Assembly: GCF_900187445.1 (NCBI RefSeq)
Contig: NZ_FYEB01000019.1
Location: forward strand, 30,494 to 94,493
Source of the DNA: Pseudomonas sp. Irchel s3b2
GTDB lineage: Bacteria > Pseudomonadota > Gammaproteobacteria > Pseudomonadales > Pseudomonadaceae
DNA: 64,000 nt
Direction of reading: 5' to 3'
This document shows positions 33,101 through 42,022 of the stretch, one piece after another; position 1 is the stretch's first letter, and the number at the start of each line of letters is the position of its first letter. The notes under the pieces are model-generated. The model did not search any database and was not told the origin of the DNA. It saw nothing but the letters and a program-made list of their open reading frames with translations. Made by a program: the position numbers and the translations under genes.

Positions 33101-36100
33101 CCGATCTGCGCATCGGTGCGCCGGTGGCCAACCGCATTCGCCCGGAAAGCGAAGGGCTGATTGGCGCGTTTCTCAACACGCAAGTGCTGCGTTGCCAGCT
33201 CGACGGGCAGATGTCGGTCGGCGAGTTGTTCGAACAGGTTCGCCATACCGTGATCGAAGGCCAGTCCCATCAGGACCTGCCGTTCGATCATCTGGTGGAA
33301 GCCTTGCAGCCACCGCGCAGCGCCGCTTACAACCCGCTGTTCCAGGTGATGTGCAACGTGCAGCGCTGGGAATTCCAGCAGAGCCGAACCCTGGCCGGAA
33401 TGACCGTCGAGTACCTGGTCAACGATGCGCGAGCGACCAAATTCGACCTCAACCTGGAAGTCACCGACCTCGACCATCGCCTCGGTTGCTGCCTGACTTA
33501 CAGCACTGATTTGTTCGACGAGCCGCGCATTGCTCGTATGGCCGGGCACTGGCGCAATTTGCTGGATGCGTTGCTCGCTGATCCGCAGCAACGCCTCAGC
33601 GAACTGCCGTTGCTGGAAGCCAGCGAACAGCAAAACCTGCTCGACAGCCTCGGCATCGAGCCGGGCGAACACCGCCTCGATCAATGCATCCATCACCTGT
33701 TCAGCGAGCAAGCCCTGATGCGCAAGGACGCGCCGGCCCTGACGTTCGCCGGGCACACCCTGAGCTACGCCGAGCTCGACAGTCGCGCCAATCGTCTGGC
33801 CTGGATGCTGCGCGAGCGCGGTGTCGGGCCGCAGGTTCGGGTCGGCCTTATGCTTGCGCGTTCGCTGGATATGGTCGTCGGTCTGCTAGCGATCCTCAAG
33901 GCTGGCGGTGCCTATGTGCCGCTGGATCCGGAATACCCGCTGGACCGCTTGCACTACATGATCGAAGACAGCGGCATCGGCTTGCTGCTAAGCGATGCGG
34001 CGATGTTCGCGGCGCTCGGTGAATTGCCGGCCAGCGTCGGCCGCTGGTGCCTGGAAGACGACGCCGCTGCACTGGTCAATTACCCGGCCAGCGAGCTGCC
34101 GTTTATCAGCCTGCCGCAACATCAGGCGTACCTGATTTACACCTCCGGCTCCACCGGCAAACCGAAAGGCGTGGTGGTGTCCCACGGTGAAATCGCCATG
34201 CACTGTCGTGCGGTGATCGAGCGCTTCGGCATGCGCCCGGATGACTGCGAATTGCACTTCTATTCGATCAACTTCGATGCCGCGACCGAACGTCTGCTGG
34301 TGCCGCTGTTGAGCGGCGCGCAGGTTGTGCTGCGTGCGCAAGGCCAGTGGGATGCGCAAGAAATCTGCGGGCTGATTCGCCGTCATAACATCAACATTCT
34401 TGGTTTCACCCCAAGCTACGGCAGCCAGTTGGCGCAATGGCTGGCGACTCAGGGCGAAACCCTGCCAGTGCGCATGTGCATCACCGGCGGCGAGGCGCTG
34501 ACCGGCGAACACTTGCAACGGATTCGCGCGGCGTTCAAGCCGAGCCTGTTTTTCAACGCTTATGGCCCGACCGAAACCGTGGTCATGCCGCTTGCCAGCC
34601 TGGCACCCGAGCAATTGGAAGAAGGGCTGGGCAGCGTGCCGATCGGCAGCGTGATCGGCGCTAGGGTGGCATACATCCTCGACGCCGATCTGGCGTTGGT
34701 GCCGAAAGGCGCGACGGGCGAGTTGTACGTCGGCGGCGCCGGTCTGGCGCAGGGGTATCACCAGCGTCCAGGCATGACGGCGGAGCGGTTTGTTGCCGAC
34801 CCGTTTGCGGCCGATGGTGGGCGTATTTACCGCACCGGCGACCTTGTCCGTCAGCGCGCTGATGGTCTGGTCGAGTACCTCGGCCGGATAGACCATCAAG
34901 TGAAGATCCGTGGTTTCCGCATCGAACTGGGCGAGATCGAAACCCGTATGCTGGAACACGAGTCCGTGCGTGAAGCGGTGGTATTGGCCCTCGACGCTCC
35001 GAGCGGCAAGCAATTGGTCGGCTACCTGGTCACCAACGTCGCCGAACAAGATGAAGCGCAACAAACTGCATTGCGCGAAACATTGAAGGCACACCTCAAA
35101 TCTCAGTTGCCGGATTACATGGTGCCGACGCACTTGATCCTGCTGGCCAGCATGCCGCTGACCGCCAACGGCAAGCTCGACCGCCGCGCTCTGCCGGCCC
35201 CGGACCCGGAGTTGAATCGTCAGCAGTACGTGGCGCCGAGCAACGAACTTGAACTGACCCTGGCTGGCATCTGGTGCAAAGTGCTGAACGTCCAGCAGGT
35301 CGGCCTCAACGATAACTTCTTCGAACTGGGCGGCGATTCGATTCTGTCGATCCAGGTGGTCAGCCGTGCGCGGCAGCAGGGCATCCATTTCAGCCCACGG
35401 GACCTGTTCCAGCACCAGACCGTGCAGACGCTGGCCGCCGTCGCGACCCGCACCGAGCAGGTCACCGCAGAGCAAGGTTTGCTCACGGGCGAATCGCGTC
35501 TGACGCCGATTCAGCACTGGTTCTTCGACACTGAAATCCCGCAGCGTCAACACTGGAACCAGGCGTTGCTGCTGGAGCCGACCGTGACGCTGGAGCCTCA
35601 TCGTCTTGAGCAAGCGCTGCTGGCGGTGATCGAACAGCACGACGCCTTGCGATTGCGTTTCACCGACGTCGCCGGCCATTGGCAAGCCGAGCACCAGGCG
35701 GTTTCCGACGCTGCAGTGCTGTGGCAAGTACACGTGCCGGCCATGGATAAATGCATGGCGCTATTCGCCGATGCCCAGCGCAGCCTCGACCTTGAGCGAG
35801 GGCCGCTGATGCGGGCGCTGCTGGTCGATGATTCTGCGGGGCAACAACGGCTGTTCATCGCCGTTCACCACTTGGTGGTGGATGGCGTGTCGTGGCGGGT
35901 GCTGCTGGACGATTTGCAAACGGTTTATCGTCAACTCGAGTCCCGACAGTCAGTAAAACTGCCGGCGAAAACCAGCGGTTTCAAGGACTGGGCCGCACGG
36001 TTGCAGGCTTACGCCGGCAGCGAATCCCTGCGGGAAGAATTGAGCTGGTGGCAGTCACAACTGGCCGGCCCCAGCGTTGAATTGCCGTGTGATCGTCCGC

Positions 36101-39100
36101 AGGGCGGTCAGCAAAATCGTCACGCGCAAACCGTCAGTGTGCGCCTCGACAGCGAGCGTACCCGCCAACTGCTGCAACAGGCGCCGACGGCCTATCGCAC
36201 TCAGGTCAATGACCTGCTGCTGACCGCATTGGCCCGTGTGGTGTGCCGCTGGAGCGGTCACGAATCAGCGTTGATTCAACTCGAAGGCCATGGCCGCGAA
36301 ACCCTGTTCGACGAGATCGACCTGACCCGCACCGTTGGCTGGTTCACCAGCGCCTATCCGCTGCGCCTCACACCCGCGAGTGAACAGGGGGTGTCGATCA
36401 AAGCGATCAAGGAACAACTGCGCGCGGTGTCGCACAAAGGTTTGGGTTATGGCGTGCTGCGCTACCTGGCCGACGGTGTGTGCCGTCAGACCATGGCCGC
36501 GCTGCCGGTGGCGCCGATCACCTTCAATTACCTGGGGCAGTTCGACCAGAGCTTCGGCAGCGATGCGTTGTTCCGTCCGCTCGATGAGCCGGTGGGCGCG
36601 GCCCATGACCCACTCGCGCCACTGGCGAACGAGTTGAGCATCGACAGTCAGGTCTACGGCGGTGAACTGGTGTTGCGCTGGACCTTCAGCGCCGAACGCC
36701 ACGATCTGCAAACCATCACCGAACTGGCAGAGGCGTATCTGGGCGAATTGCAAAGCCTGATCCAGCATTGCCTGAGCGACAACGCGGGCGGGCTGACGCC
36801 GTCGGACTTCCCGCTGGCCAAATTGACTCAGACGCAACTCGACGCATTGCCGGTGCCAGCGGCGATGATTGAAGACGTCTACCCGCTGACCCCGATGCAG
36901 GAAGGCATGCTGCTGCACACCTTGCTCGAACCGGGCACCGGCCTCTACTACATGCAGGATCGCTACCGCATTAACAGCGAGCTCGACCCGCAACGTTTCG
37001 CCCAAGCCTGGCAAGCGGTGATTGCTCGTCACGAAGCCTTGCGCGCGTCGTTCTGCTGGAACGTCGGCGAAGACATGCTGCAAGTGATCCACAAACCGGG
37101 CAGCACGCCGATCGAGTATCTGGACTGGAGCGCGATTACCGAAACCGAGCAAGAGCCAAAGTTGCAGGCGCTGCTGAAAAGCGAGCGTGAGGCCGGGTTC
37201 GATTTGCTCAACCAGGCACCGTTCCACCTGCGCTTGATCCGCGTGGGCGCGGCGCGTTACTGGTTCATGATGAGCAACCACCACATCCTCATCGATGCCT
37301 GGTGCCGCTCGCTGCTGATGAACGATTTCTTCGAAATCTACACCGCCCTCGGCGAAGGCCGCGATGCGCAGTTGGCCGTGCCACCGCGTTATCGCGATTA
37401 CATCGGTTGGCTGCAACGCCAGAGCCTCGCCGAAGCGCGGCAGTGGTGGCAGCAGAACCTGCAAGGTTTCGAGCGCACCACGCCGATTCCGAGCGACCGG
37501 CCGTTCCTGCGTGAACATGCGGGTGACAGCGGCGGCATGATCGTCGGCGACCGCTACACCCGGCTCGATGCCCGGGATGGCGCGCAACTGCGCAAACTGG
37601 CTCAGGCGCATCAGCTGACCATCAACACCTTCGCTCAAGCGGCGTGGGCGCTGGTGTTGCGCCGCCTGAGCGGCGATCGCGACGTGCTGTTTGGGGTCAC
37701 GGTGGCCGGGCGTCCGGTGGACATGTCGCAGATGCAGCGCACGGTCGGGCTGTTCATCAACAGCATCGCCCTGCGGGTGAAAATGCCCGAAGACGATCAG
37801 CGTTGCAGCGTTCGTCAGTGGCTCAGCGGTTTGCTCGACAGCAACATGCAACTGCGCGAGTACGAATACCTGCCGCTGGTGAGCATTCAGGAAAACAGCG
37901 AGCTGCCTAAAGGCCAGCCGCTGTTCGACAGCCTGTTCGTGTTCGAAAACGCACCGGTGGAAGTCTCGGTGCTGGACCGTGCGCAAAGCCTCAACGCGAC
38001 GTCGGATTCAGGCCGCACCCACACCAACTTCCCGTTGACGGCGGTGTGTTATCCGGGCGATGACCTTGGCTTGCACCTGTCCTACGACCAGCGTTACTTC
38101 GACGAATCCACGGTCGAGCGCATGCTCGGCGAATTCAAGCGCCTGCTGCTGGCACTGGTCGAAGGCTTCCATGGCGACATGGCCGATCTGCCACTGCTGG
38201 GCAATGAAGAGCAGGACTTCCTGATCCATGGCTGCAACCAGAGCGAACACGAGTATCCGCTGGAGCAGAGCTATGTCTCATTGTTCGAAGCGCAGGTTGC
38301 CGAGCATCCGCAGCGAGTTGCCGCCAGTTGTCTTGATCAGCAGCACAGTTATGTTGAGCTGAACCAGCGCAGCAACCGTCTTGGCCATGCGCTGATTGCG
38401 GCGGGAGTTGGCCTGGATCAACCGGTGGCGCTGCTCGCCGAACGTAACCTCGATCTGCTTGGCATGATCATTGGCAGCTTCAAGGCCGGTGCCGGTTACC
38501 TGCCGCTGGACCCGGGCCTGCCGAGTCAGCGTCTGAGCCGGATCATCGACTTGAGCCGCACGCCGTTACTGGTTTGCACTCAGGCATGTCGTGAACAAGC
38601 CGTCGCACTGCTGGAAGAATTCGGTTGTGCCAACCGACCTCGATTGCTGGTCTGGGAAGACGTGCAGGCTAGCGATGTTTCGATTGCCAATCCGGGGATT
38701 TACAGCGGCCCGGACAACCTCGCCTACGTGATTTACACCTCGGGTTCCACCGGATTGCCGAAGGGCGTGATGGTCGAGCAGCGCGGCATGCTCAATAACC
38801 AGTTGAGCAAGGTGCCGTACCTGAAACTGAGTGATGCCGATGTGATCGCCCAGACCGCTTCGCAAAGCTTCGATATTTCCGTCTGGCAGTTCCTCGCGGC
38901 GCCATTGTTCGGCGCCCGGGTGGACATTGTGCCGAACAGCATCGCCCACGATCCGCAAGGCTTGTTGGCTCACGTTCAGAGCCAGGGCATCACCGTGCTC
39001 GAAAGTGTGCCGTCGCTGATTCAGGGCATGCTCGCCCAGGATCGCATGAGCCTCGATGGCCTGCGCTGGATGTTGCCGACCGGTGAAGCGATGCCGCCGG

Positions 39101-40113
39101 AACTAGCGCATCAATGGTTGCTGCGTTACCCGGAGATTGGGTTGGTCAACGCCTATGGCCCGGCGGAATGCTCGGACGATGTGGCGTTCTTCCGTGTCGA
39201 TCAGGCCTCGACGCGCGGCAGTTATCTGCCGATTGGTACGCCGACGGATAACAACCATTTGTACCTGCTTGATGGCGCACTGGAATTGGTGCCGTTAGGA
39301 GCGGTGGGGGAGTTGTGTGTGGCCGGCACCGGCGTGGGGCGCGGCTATGTGAGCGATCCGTTGCGCACAGCGCAGGTGTTTGTGCCGAACCCGTTCGGCG
39401 CACCGGGTGATCGCCTGTATCGCACCGGCGACCTGGCCCGACGTCGCAGTGATGGCGTGCTGGAATACGTCGGGCGTATCGACCATCAAGTGAAGATCCG
39501 CGGCTACCGCATCGAACTGGGTGAAATCGAGGCCCGTCTGCACGAGCAACCGGAAGTCCGCGACGCGGCGGTGGGTGTGCAGGATGGCGTCAACGGCAAG
39601 CATTTGGTCGGCTATCTGGTCGCAGCGGAGTCGGCGCTGAGTCCGAACGAACGACTGGAGCGCATCAAGCAACGTCTGCGCGCCGAATTGCCGGAATACA
39701 TGGTGCCGCTGCACTGGTTGTGGCTCGACAAACTGCCGCTCAACGCCAACGGCAAACTCGATCGCAAGGCCTTGCCGGCGCTGGAAATCGGCCAGTTGCA
39801 GAGCCAGGACTATCAGGCACCGCGCAATGAGTTGGAGCAGACCCTGACGGATATTTGGGCCGAGGTGTTGAAGGTCGAGAAGGTCGGCGTGCGTGACAAC
39901 TTCTTCGAACTCGGAGGGCATTCGCTGTTGGCCACACAGATCGCCTCGCGGGTGCAAAAAGCCCTGCAACGCAACGTGCCACTGCGGGCGATGTTCGAGT
40001 GCAGCACGGTGGCGGAGTTGGCCGGGTACATTGATGGGTTGGCGGCGAGCGACATGACCGAAGAGAAGGTGGATCGGTTGAATGACCTGATGGCGGAGTT
40101 GGAGGGGCTGTAG
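27130..40113 (+). CDS. pvdL: Pyoverdine chromophore non-ribosomal peptide synthetase PvdL
   Basis: 4327 residues, matching PvdL length. Order read by eye: fatty-acyl-AMP ligase (1-590, YTSGSTALPKG near 167) and ACP (Ser611). Module 2: condensation (HHIIADG, 802), adenylation (YTSGSTGQPKG near 1274), carrier Ser1666. Module 3: condensation (HHIVTEG, 1858), adenylation (near 2337), carrier Ser2737 in GGDS, epimerisation (HHLVVDG, 2913). Module 4: condensation (HHILIDA, 3384), adenylation (near 3869), carrier Ser4265. No thioesterase, as expected: the chain passes to the side-chain synthetases. Known PvdL makes acyl-L-Glu-D-Tyr-L-Dab; the single epimerase after module 3 fits D-Tyr. ATG 27130 with AGGAAA is preferred over upstream codons. 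Confidence 0.97.
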   Translation: MTDAFELPSTLVQALQRRAALTPDRVALRFLAETQDEAVVLSYRELDQRARTIAGALQAETSFGDRAVLLFPSGPDYVAAFFGCLYAGVIAVPAYPPESTRRHHQERLLSIISDAEPRLLLTSADLRDALLQINEAPPLLCVDTLDSALAERWIAPALHGDHIAFLQYTSGSTALPKGVQVSHGNLVANELLICHGFGIDLNPDDVIISWLPLYHDMGLIGGLLQPIFSGVPCVLMSPAYFLGRPLRWLEAISEYGGTISGGPDFAYRLCSERVSESALERLDLSGWRVAYSGSEPIRLDTLERFAEKFAACGFTSDSFMASYGLAEATLFVAGSPRGQGIGSLRVDDQALAQNRAEPGDGSPIMSCGISQPEHAVLIVDAVSLEELADNAVGEVWATGPSIAHGYWRNPEATAKTFVQHAGRTWLRTGDLGFLRDRELFITGRLKDMLIVRGHNLYPQDIEQTIEREVEVVRKGRVAAFAVNIEGQEGIGIAAEISRSVQKILPPEALIKAIRQAVAEAYQEAPSVVVLLNPGALPKTSSGKLQRSACRNRLADGSLDSYALFPSEDIASTSETNTGSELQTLIGNIWCQQLSVKHVNADDHFFLLGGNSIAATQVVARLREELGLELNLRLLFEAPTLGAFAAGVARQQQDGGVAQGAIVPLSRSDAMPQSLAQNRLWITWQLDPQSSAYNIPGALHLRGELDEDALRASFQQLIERHESLRTRFFERDGVALQQVIAAGEFNLQVIDISDLPAAEREARAQQIREDEARTQFDLEKGPLLWVTLVRLGDEDHQLLVTMHHIIADGWSMNVLIDEFSRLYAAASQGQSASLPALLTQYADYGSWQRQWLAQGEGERQLAYWKEQLGVDHPTLSLATDHPRSAQHTHSAARHTLRLDARLSDAIRQTAQAHESTSFMLLLAAFQSLLHRYSGQRDIRIGVPNANRPRLETQGLIGFFINTQVLRAEVDSRLPFLKLLAQTRQAALGAQAHQDLPFEQLLEAFPQAREQGLFQVMFNHQQRDLSALRRLPGLLAEELPWHSREAKFDLQLHSEEDRNGRLSLSFDYASELFDVTTIERLAEHFANLLRDVCERPQKSIGDLQLLTPSEHDQQSAWSAAPCTPASQWLPELLNEQARQTPERTALLWDGGSLDFAELHAQANRLAHYLRDKGVGPDVCVAIAAERSPQLLIGLLAIIKAGGAYVPLDPDYPAERLAYMLSDSGVELLLTQTELLDRLPATDGVSVIAMDALHLENWPSHTPGLHLHGDNLAYVIYTSGSTGQPKGVGNTHAALAERLQWMQTTYRLDHTDVLMQKAPISFDVSVWECFWPLITGCRLLITGPGEHRDPQRIAQLVQQYGVTTLHFVPPLLALFIDEPLSAECTSLRRVFSGGEALPAELRNRVLARLPAVQLHNRYGPTETAINVTHWHCTTADGERSPIGRPLGNVLCRVLDNDLNPVPASVPGELCISGIGLARGYLARPGLTAERFVVDPLGEQGARLYRTGDRARWTADGVIEYLGRLDQQVKLRGFRVEPEEIEARLLAQPGVAQAVVLVRETAAGGQLIGYYTSTDFTEEVDAQTARLKATLAAELPEYMVPAQLMRLDEMPLSPSGKLDRRALPEPQWQVREHVEPVTALERQIAGIWREVLGQTQIGLRDDFFALGGHSLLATQIISRTRQACDVELPLRALFEASELGAFAEQVRLIQASGKTNQQPPIEKVDRSQPVPLSYSQQRMWFLWQMEPDSPAYNVGGMARLRGVLDVGRLEAALQALIMRHETLRTTFPSIDGVARQQVHPDIRLRMDWKDFTTLDADGREWQVQQLADDEAHKPFDLETGPLLRACLVKTAEQEHYFVLTLHHIVTEGWAMDIFARELSALYEAFVDDRDSPLQPLPVQYLDYSVWQRQWLESGERQRQLDYWTAQLGREHPLLELPADRPRPPVQSHQGELFRFDLSDDLAARVRAFNAHNGLTLFMTMTAALAVLLYRYSGQTDLRIGAPVANRIRPESEGLIGAFLNTQVLRCQLDGQMSVGELFEQVRHTVIEGQSHQDLPFDHLVEALQPPRSAAYNPLFQVMCNVQRWEFQQSRTLAGMTVEYLVNDARATKFDLNLEVTDLDHRLGCCLTYSTDLFDEPRIARMAGHWRNLLDALLADPQQRLSELPLLEASEQQNLLDSLGIEPGEHRLDQCIHHLFSEQALMRKDAPALTFAGHTLSYAELDSRANRLAWMLRERGVGPQVRVGLMLARSLDMVVGLLAILKAGGAYVPLDPEYPLDRLHYMIEDSGIGLLLSDAAMFAALGELPASVGRWCLEDDAAALVNYPASELPFISLPQHQAYLIYTSGSTGKPKGVVVSHGEIAMHCRAVIERFGMRPDDCELHFYSINFDAATERLLVPLLSGAQVVLRAQGQWDAQEICGLIRRHNINILGFTPSYGSQLAQWLATQGETLPVRMCITGGEALTGEHLQRIRAAFKPSLFFNAYGPTETVVMPLASLAPEQLEEGLGSVPIGSVIGARVAYILDADLALVPKGATGELYVGGAGLAQGYHQRPGMTAERFVADPFAADGGRIYRTGDLVRQRADGLVEYLGRIDHQVKIRGFRIELGEIETRMLEHESVREAVVLALDAPSGKQLVGYLVTNVAEQDEAQQTALRETLKAHLKSQLPDYMVPTHLILLASMPLTANGKLDRRALPAPDPELNRQQYVAPSNELELTLAGIWCKVLNVQQVGLNDNFFELGGDSILSIQVVSRARQQGIHFSPRDLFQHQTVQTLAAVATRTEQVTAEQGLLTGESRLTPIQHWFFDTEIPQRQHWNQALLLEPTVTLEPHRLEQALLAVIEQHDALRLRFTDVAGHWQAEHQAVSDAAVLWQVHVPAMDKCMALFADAQRSLDLERGPLMRALLVDDSAGQQRLFIAVHHLVVDGVSWRVLLDDLQTVYRQLESRQSVKLPAKTSGFKDWAARLQAYAGSESLREELSWWQSQLAGPSVELPCDRPQGGQQNRHAQTVSVRLDSERTRQLLQQAPTAYRTQVNDLLLTALARVVCRWSGHESALIQLEGHGRETLFDEIDLTRTVGWFTSAYPLRLTPASEQGVSIKAIKEQLRAVSHKGLGYGVLRYLADGVCRQTMAALPVAPITFNYLGQFDQSFGSDALFRPLDEPVGAAHDPLAPLANELSIDSQVYGGELVLRWTFSAERHDLQTITELAEAYLGELQSLIQHCLSDNAGGLTPSDFPLAKLTQTQLDALPVPAAMIEDVYPLTPMQEGMLLHTLLEPGTGLYYMQDRYRINSELDPQRFAQAWQAVIARHEALRASFCWNVGEDMLQVIHKPGSTPIEYLDWSAITETEQEPKLQALLKSEREAGFDLLNQAPFHLRLIRVGAARYWFMMSNHHILIDAWCRSLLMNDFFEIYTALGEGRDAQLAVPPRYRDYIGWLQRQSLAEARQWWQQNLQGFERTTPIPSDRPFLREHAGDSGGMIVGDRYTRLDARDGAQLRKLAQAHQLTINTFAQAAWALVLRRLSGDRDVLFGVTVAGRPVDMSQMQRTVGLFINSIALRVKMPEDDQRCSVRQWLSGLLDSNMQLREYEYLPLVSIQENSELPKGQPLFDSLFVFENAPVEVSVLDRAQSLNATSDSGRTHTNFPLTAVCYPGDDLGLHLSYDQRYFDESTVERMLGEFKRLLLALVEGFHGDMADLPLLGNEEQDFLIHGCNQSEHEYPLEQSYVSLFEAQVAEHPQRVAASCLDQQHSYVELNQRSNRLGHALIAAGVGLDQPVALLAERNLDLLGMIIGSFKAGAGYLPLDPGLPSQRLSRIIDLSRTPLLVCTQACREQAVALLEEFGCANRPRLLVWEDVQASDVSIANPGIYSGPDNLAYVIYTSGSTGLPKGVMVEQRGMLNNQLSKVPYLKLSDADVIAQTASQSFDISVWQFLAAPLFGARVDIVPNSIAHDPQGLLAHVQSQGITVLESVPSLIQGMLAQDRMSLDGLRWMLPTGEAMPPELAHQWLLRYPEIGLVNAYGPAECSDDVAFFRVDQASTRGSYLPIGTPTDNNHLYLLDGALELVPLGAVGELCVAGTGVGRGYVSDPLRTAQVFVPNPFGAPGDRLYRTGDLARRRSDGVLEYVGRIDHQVKIRGYRIELGEIEARLHEQPEVRDAAVGVQDGVNGKHLVGYLVAAESALSPNERLERIKQRLRAELPEYMVPLHWLWLDKLPLNANGKLDRKALPALEIGQLQSQDYQAPRNELEQTLTDIWAEVLKVEKVGVRDNFFELGGHSLLATQIASRVQKALQRNVPLRAMFECSTVAELAGYIDGLAASDMTEEKVDRLNDLMAELEGL

Positions 40114-40136
40114 TTCTCTAGCGTCAGTGAGGGCCT

Positions 40137-40216
40137 CTTCGCGGGCAAGCCTCGCTCCTACAGGTCCGCGTCGATTGATCGACACAATACTGTAGGAGCG
40201 AGGCTTGCCCGCGAAG
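40137..40216. repeat. REP pair after pvdL
   Basis: CTTCGCGGGCAAGCCTCGCT and its reverse complement, arms about 26 bases, spaced by about 28 bases. Begins 24 bases after the pvdL stop and may serve as its transcript end. Confidence 0.9.
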
Positions 40217-40320
40217 GCATCATCACAGACACCACAAAGCTCCGGGTTGACTGCCGATCCCATGCGGCTCAGTCTTCTCATGCTTTTTTAATGGATCCAA
40301 CTTCACCAGGGAGACAGTCG

Positions 40321-41133
40321 ATGCCCTTCGTAACGGTTGATGGACAAGCGCTTCACTACATAGATCAAGGCACAGGCCCGGCGGTTCTGCTGGCCGGCAG
40401 TTACCTGTGGGACCAGGCCATGTGGGCGCCACAGATTGCGGCGCTGGCGCAGCACTATCGGGTTATCGCCCTGGACCTGTGGGGCCATGGCGAATCCGGG
40501 CGGATGCCCGAGTGCACGACGTCGCTGGATGACATAGCGCGCCAGGCACTGGCCTTGCTCGATCATCTGGACATCGATCGCGTCACGCTGGTCGGTCTTT
40601 CGGTGGGTGGCATGTGGGGCGTGCGCTTGGCGCTGTCGGCACCACAGCGGCTCAACGGTCTGGTGCTGATGGACACCTACGTCGGCGTCGAACCGGAACC
40701 CACCCGCCAATACTATTTCTCGCTGTTCAAGCAGATCGAAGACAGCGGTGTGATCTCGCCGCAGCTGCTCGATATTGTGGTGCCGATTTTCTTCCGCCCG
40801 GGCATCGATCCGCAGTCGGCGCTGTATCAGGATTTCCGCGCCAGACTGGCGGCGCTGCCGGCCAACCGTCTGCGTGAAAGCATCGTGCCGATGGGGCGGA
40901 TTACCTTTGGTCGTGATGATTTGCTGCCGCGTCTGGGTGAGCTGAACCCTGAAACCACGCTGTTGATGTGCGGCGATCAGGACAAACCGCGACCGCCGTC
41001 GGAAACCCAGGAAATGGCCGGGTTGATCGGTTGCCCGTATGTGCTGGTGGCGGAGGCGGGGCATATCTCCAATCTGGAGAATCCGCAGTTTGTTACAGAT
41101 GCGCTGTTGAAGTTTTTGGCTGAGAGAACTTAG
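40321..41133 (+). CDS. Alpha/beta hydrolase
   Basis: 270 residues. Oxyanion region LLAGSYLWDQAMW near 25-40, LDLWGHGESG near 60, nucleophile elbow GLSVGG near 97, acid in MCGDQDKPRPP near 220 and base in AEAGHISNLENP near 245 complete the triad. No signal peptide. It lies 207 bases after pvdL behind a REP pair, with its own GGGAGA ribosome-binding site and no PvdS-type promoter visible. It is not the type II thioesterase PvdG by its motifs as I read them. Substrate unknown; resembles lactonase/haloperoxidase-type hydrolases. ATG 40291 is an alternative start. Confidence 0.85.
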   Translation: MPFVTVDGQALHYIDQGTGPAVLLAGSYLWDQAMWAPQIAALAQHYRVIALDLWGHGESGRMPECTTSLDDIARQALALLDHLDIDRVTLVGLSVGGMWGVRLALSAPQRLNGLVLMDTYVGVEPEPTRQYYFSLFKQIEDSGVISPQLLDIVVPIFFRPGIDPQSALYQDFRARLAALPANRLRESIVPMGRITFGRDDLLPRLGELNPETTLLMCGDQDKPRPPSETQEMAGLIGCPYVLVAEAGHISNLENPQFVTDALLKFLAERT

Positions 41134-41149
41134 TCGATCAGGCGGACGC

Positions 41150-41242
41150 CTTCGCGGGCAAGCCTCGCTCCTACAGAATTTGTGTGCTTCGCGATTATTG
41201 CGAACGACTCAAATCCTGTAGGAGCGAGGCTTGCCCGCGAAG
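41150..41242. repeat. REP pair
   Basis: Inverted copies of CTTCGCGGGCAAGCCTCGCT with a longer centre of about 40 bases. Located between the convergent hydrolase and dsbG genes. Confidence 0.9.
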
Positions 41243-41254
41243 AGGCCGGGGAGG

Positions 41255-42022
41255 TCACTTAGGCCCCAGAATCTTCACCAATTTATCCGGCGTCGGCGCG
41301 CCCTGCTGTTGTTGCAGCTGACCCTTGTCGTCCATGTAGAAAATCGCCGGGGTGGCGGCCAGTTCCAGGTCTTCCATCAACTGCATGTTTGCTGCGAGTT
41401 TCGCCTGAATCGCCGGCGGCACCTCTTTCAGCGCCTTGAGCGAACTGTCCTTGCCGGACTTCTCGTGGTCTGCCAACGCCTTTTGCGGGTCCTTGGCGGC
41501 CAGCAGCGCGGCGGATTTGCCCGGGCTGTCTTCGCGAATGATGCCGACCATGATGTGCCGTAACTGCACTTTACCGGCCTTGACCCACGGCCGCGCCTGT
41601 TCCCAGAACATGTTGCAGTACGGGCAGTTCGGGTCACTGAACAGATAAACGATTCGCGGTGCATCCTTGTTGCCGTCACCGATCCAGTTGCTGGCTTCCA
41701 TCTTGCCCCAGACTTCCTTGGCCATTGGCGCGTAGACCAGTTTCTGCAACGGCGCGCTGCTCAGGTCATTGCCTTCGGCGTCGTACAAATTGCCCAACAG
41801 TACATGTTTGCCGTCCGGGGTCAGGTACAACGCCATGCCACGGTTTTGGTACTGCGCCGCATAACCGCGCAGGCCATCGGGCGCGTCGAAGGTGCCGACG
41901 ATTTTCGCGCCTTTGGCTTCGATCTTCTTGATCGCTTCAGGCAATTCTTCGGCCTGTACCGACGGCAAGTGCAGCAGGGCGGCACCCAGGGTCAACGTCA
42001 GCAGGTGGCGGAGGCGGAGCAT
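41255..42022 (-). CDS. dsbG: Thiol:disulfide interchange protein DsbG
   Basis: 255 residues. Signal peptide 1-24 (LLTLTLGAALLHLPSVQA). An N-terminal dimerisation domain (to about 85) is followed by a thioredoxin domain. The active site is DPNCPYCNMFWEQ near residue 128-135, and the cis-proline lies in LAATPAIFYMDD near 223. DsbG isomerises disulfides or protects single cysteines from sulfenylation in the periplasm; it must be kept reduced by DsbD. Overlaps the upstream dsbE-like gene by 25 bases, so translation is coupled. Confidence 0.93.
   Translation of the reverse strand: MLRLRHLLTLTLGAALLHLPSVQAEELPEAIKKIEAKGAKIVGTFDAPDGLRGYAAQYQNRGMALYLTPDGKHVLLGNLYDAEGNDLSSAPLQKLVYAPMAKEVWGKMEASNWIGDGNKDAPRIVYLFSDPNCPYCNMFWEQARPWVKAGKVQLRHIMVGIIREDSPGKSAALLAAKDPQKALADHEKSGKDSSLKALKEVPPAIQAKLAANMQLMEDLELAATPAIFYMDDKGQLQQQQGAPTPDKLVKILGPK

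Noticed and set aside
28864..40281. Many long minus-strand open frames (300-650 codons) opposite pvdL
   Set aside because: They are mirror frames of a GC-rich coding sequence with strong third-position bias; their translations are low-complexity (rich in Gln, Arg, His, Ala), lack ribosome-binding sites and match no fold I know.
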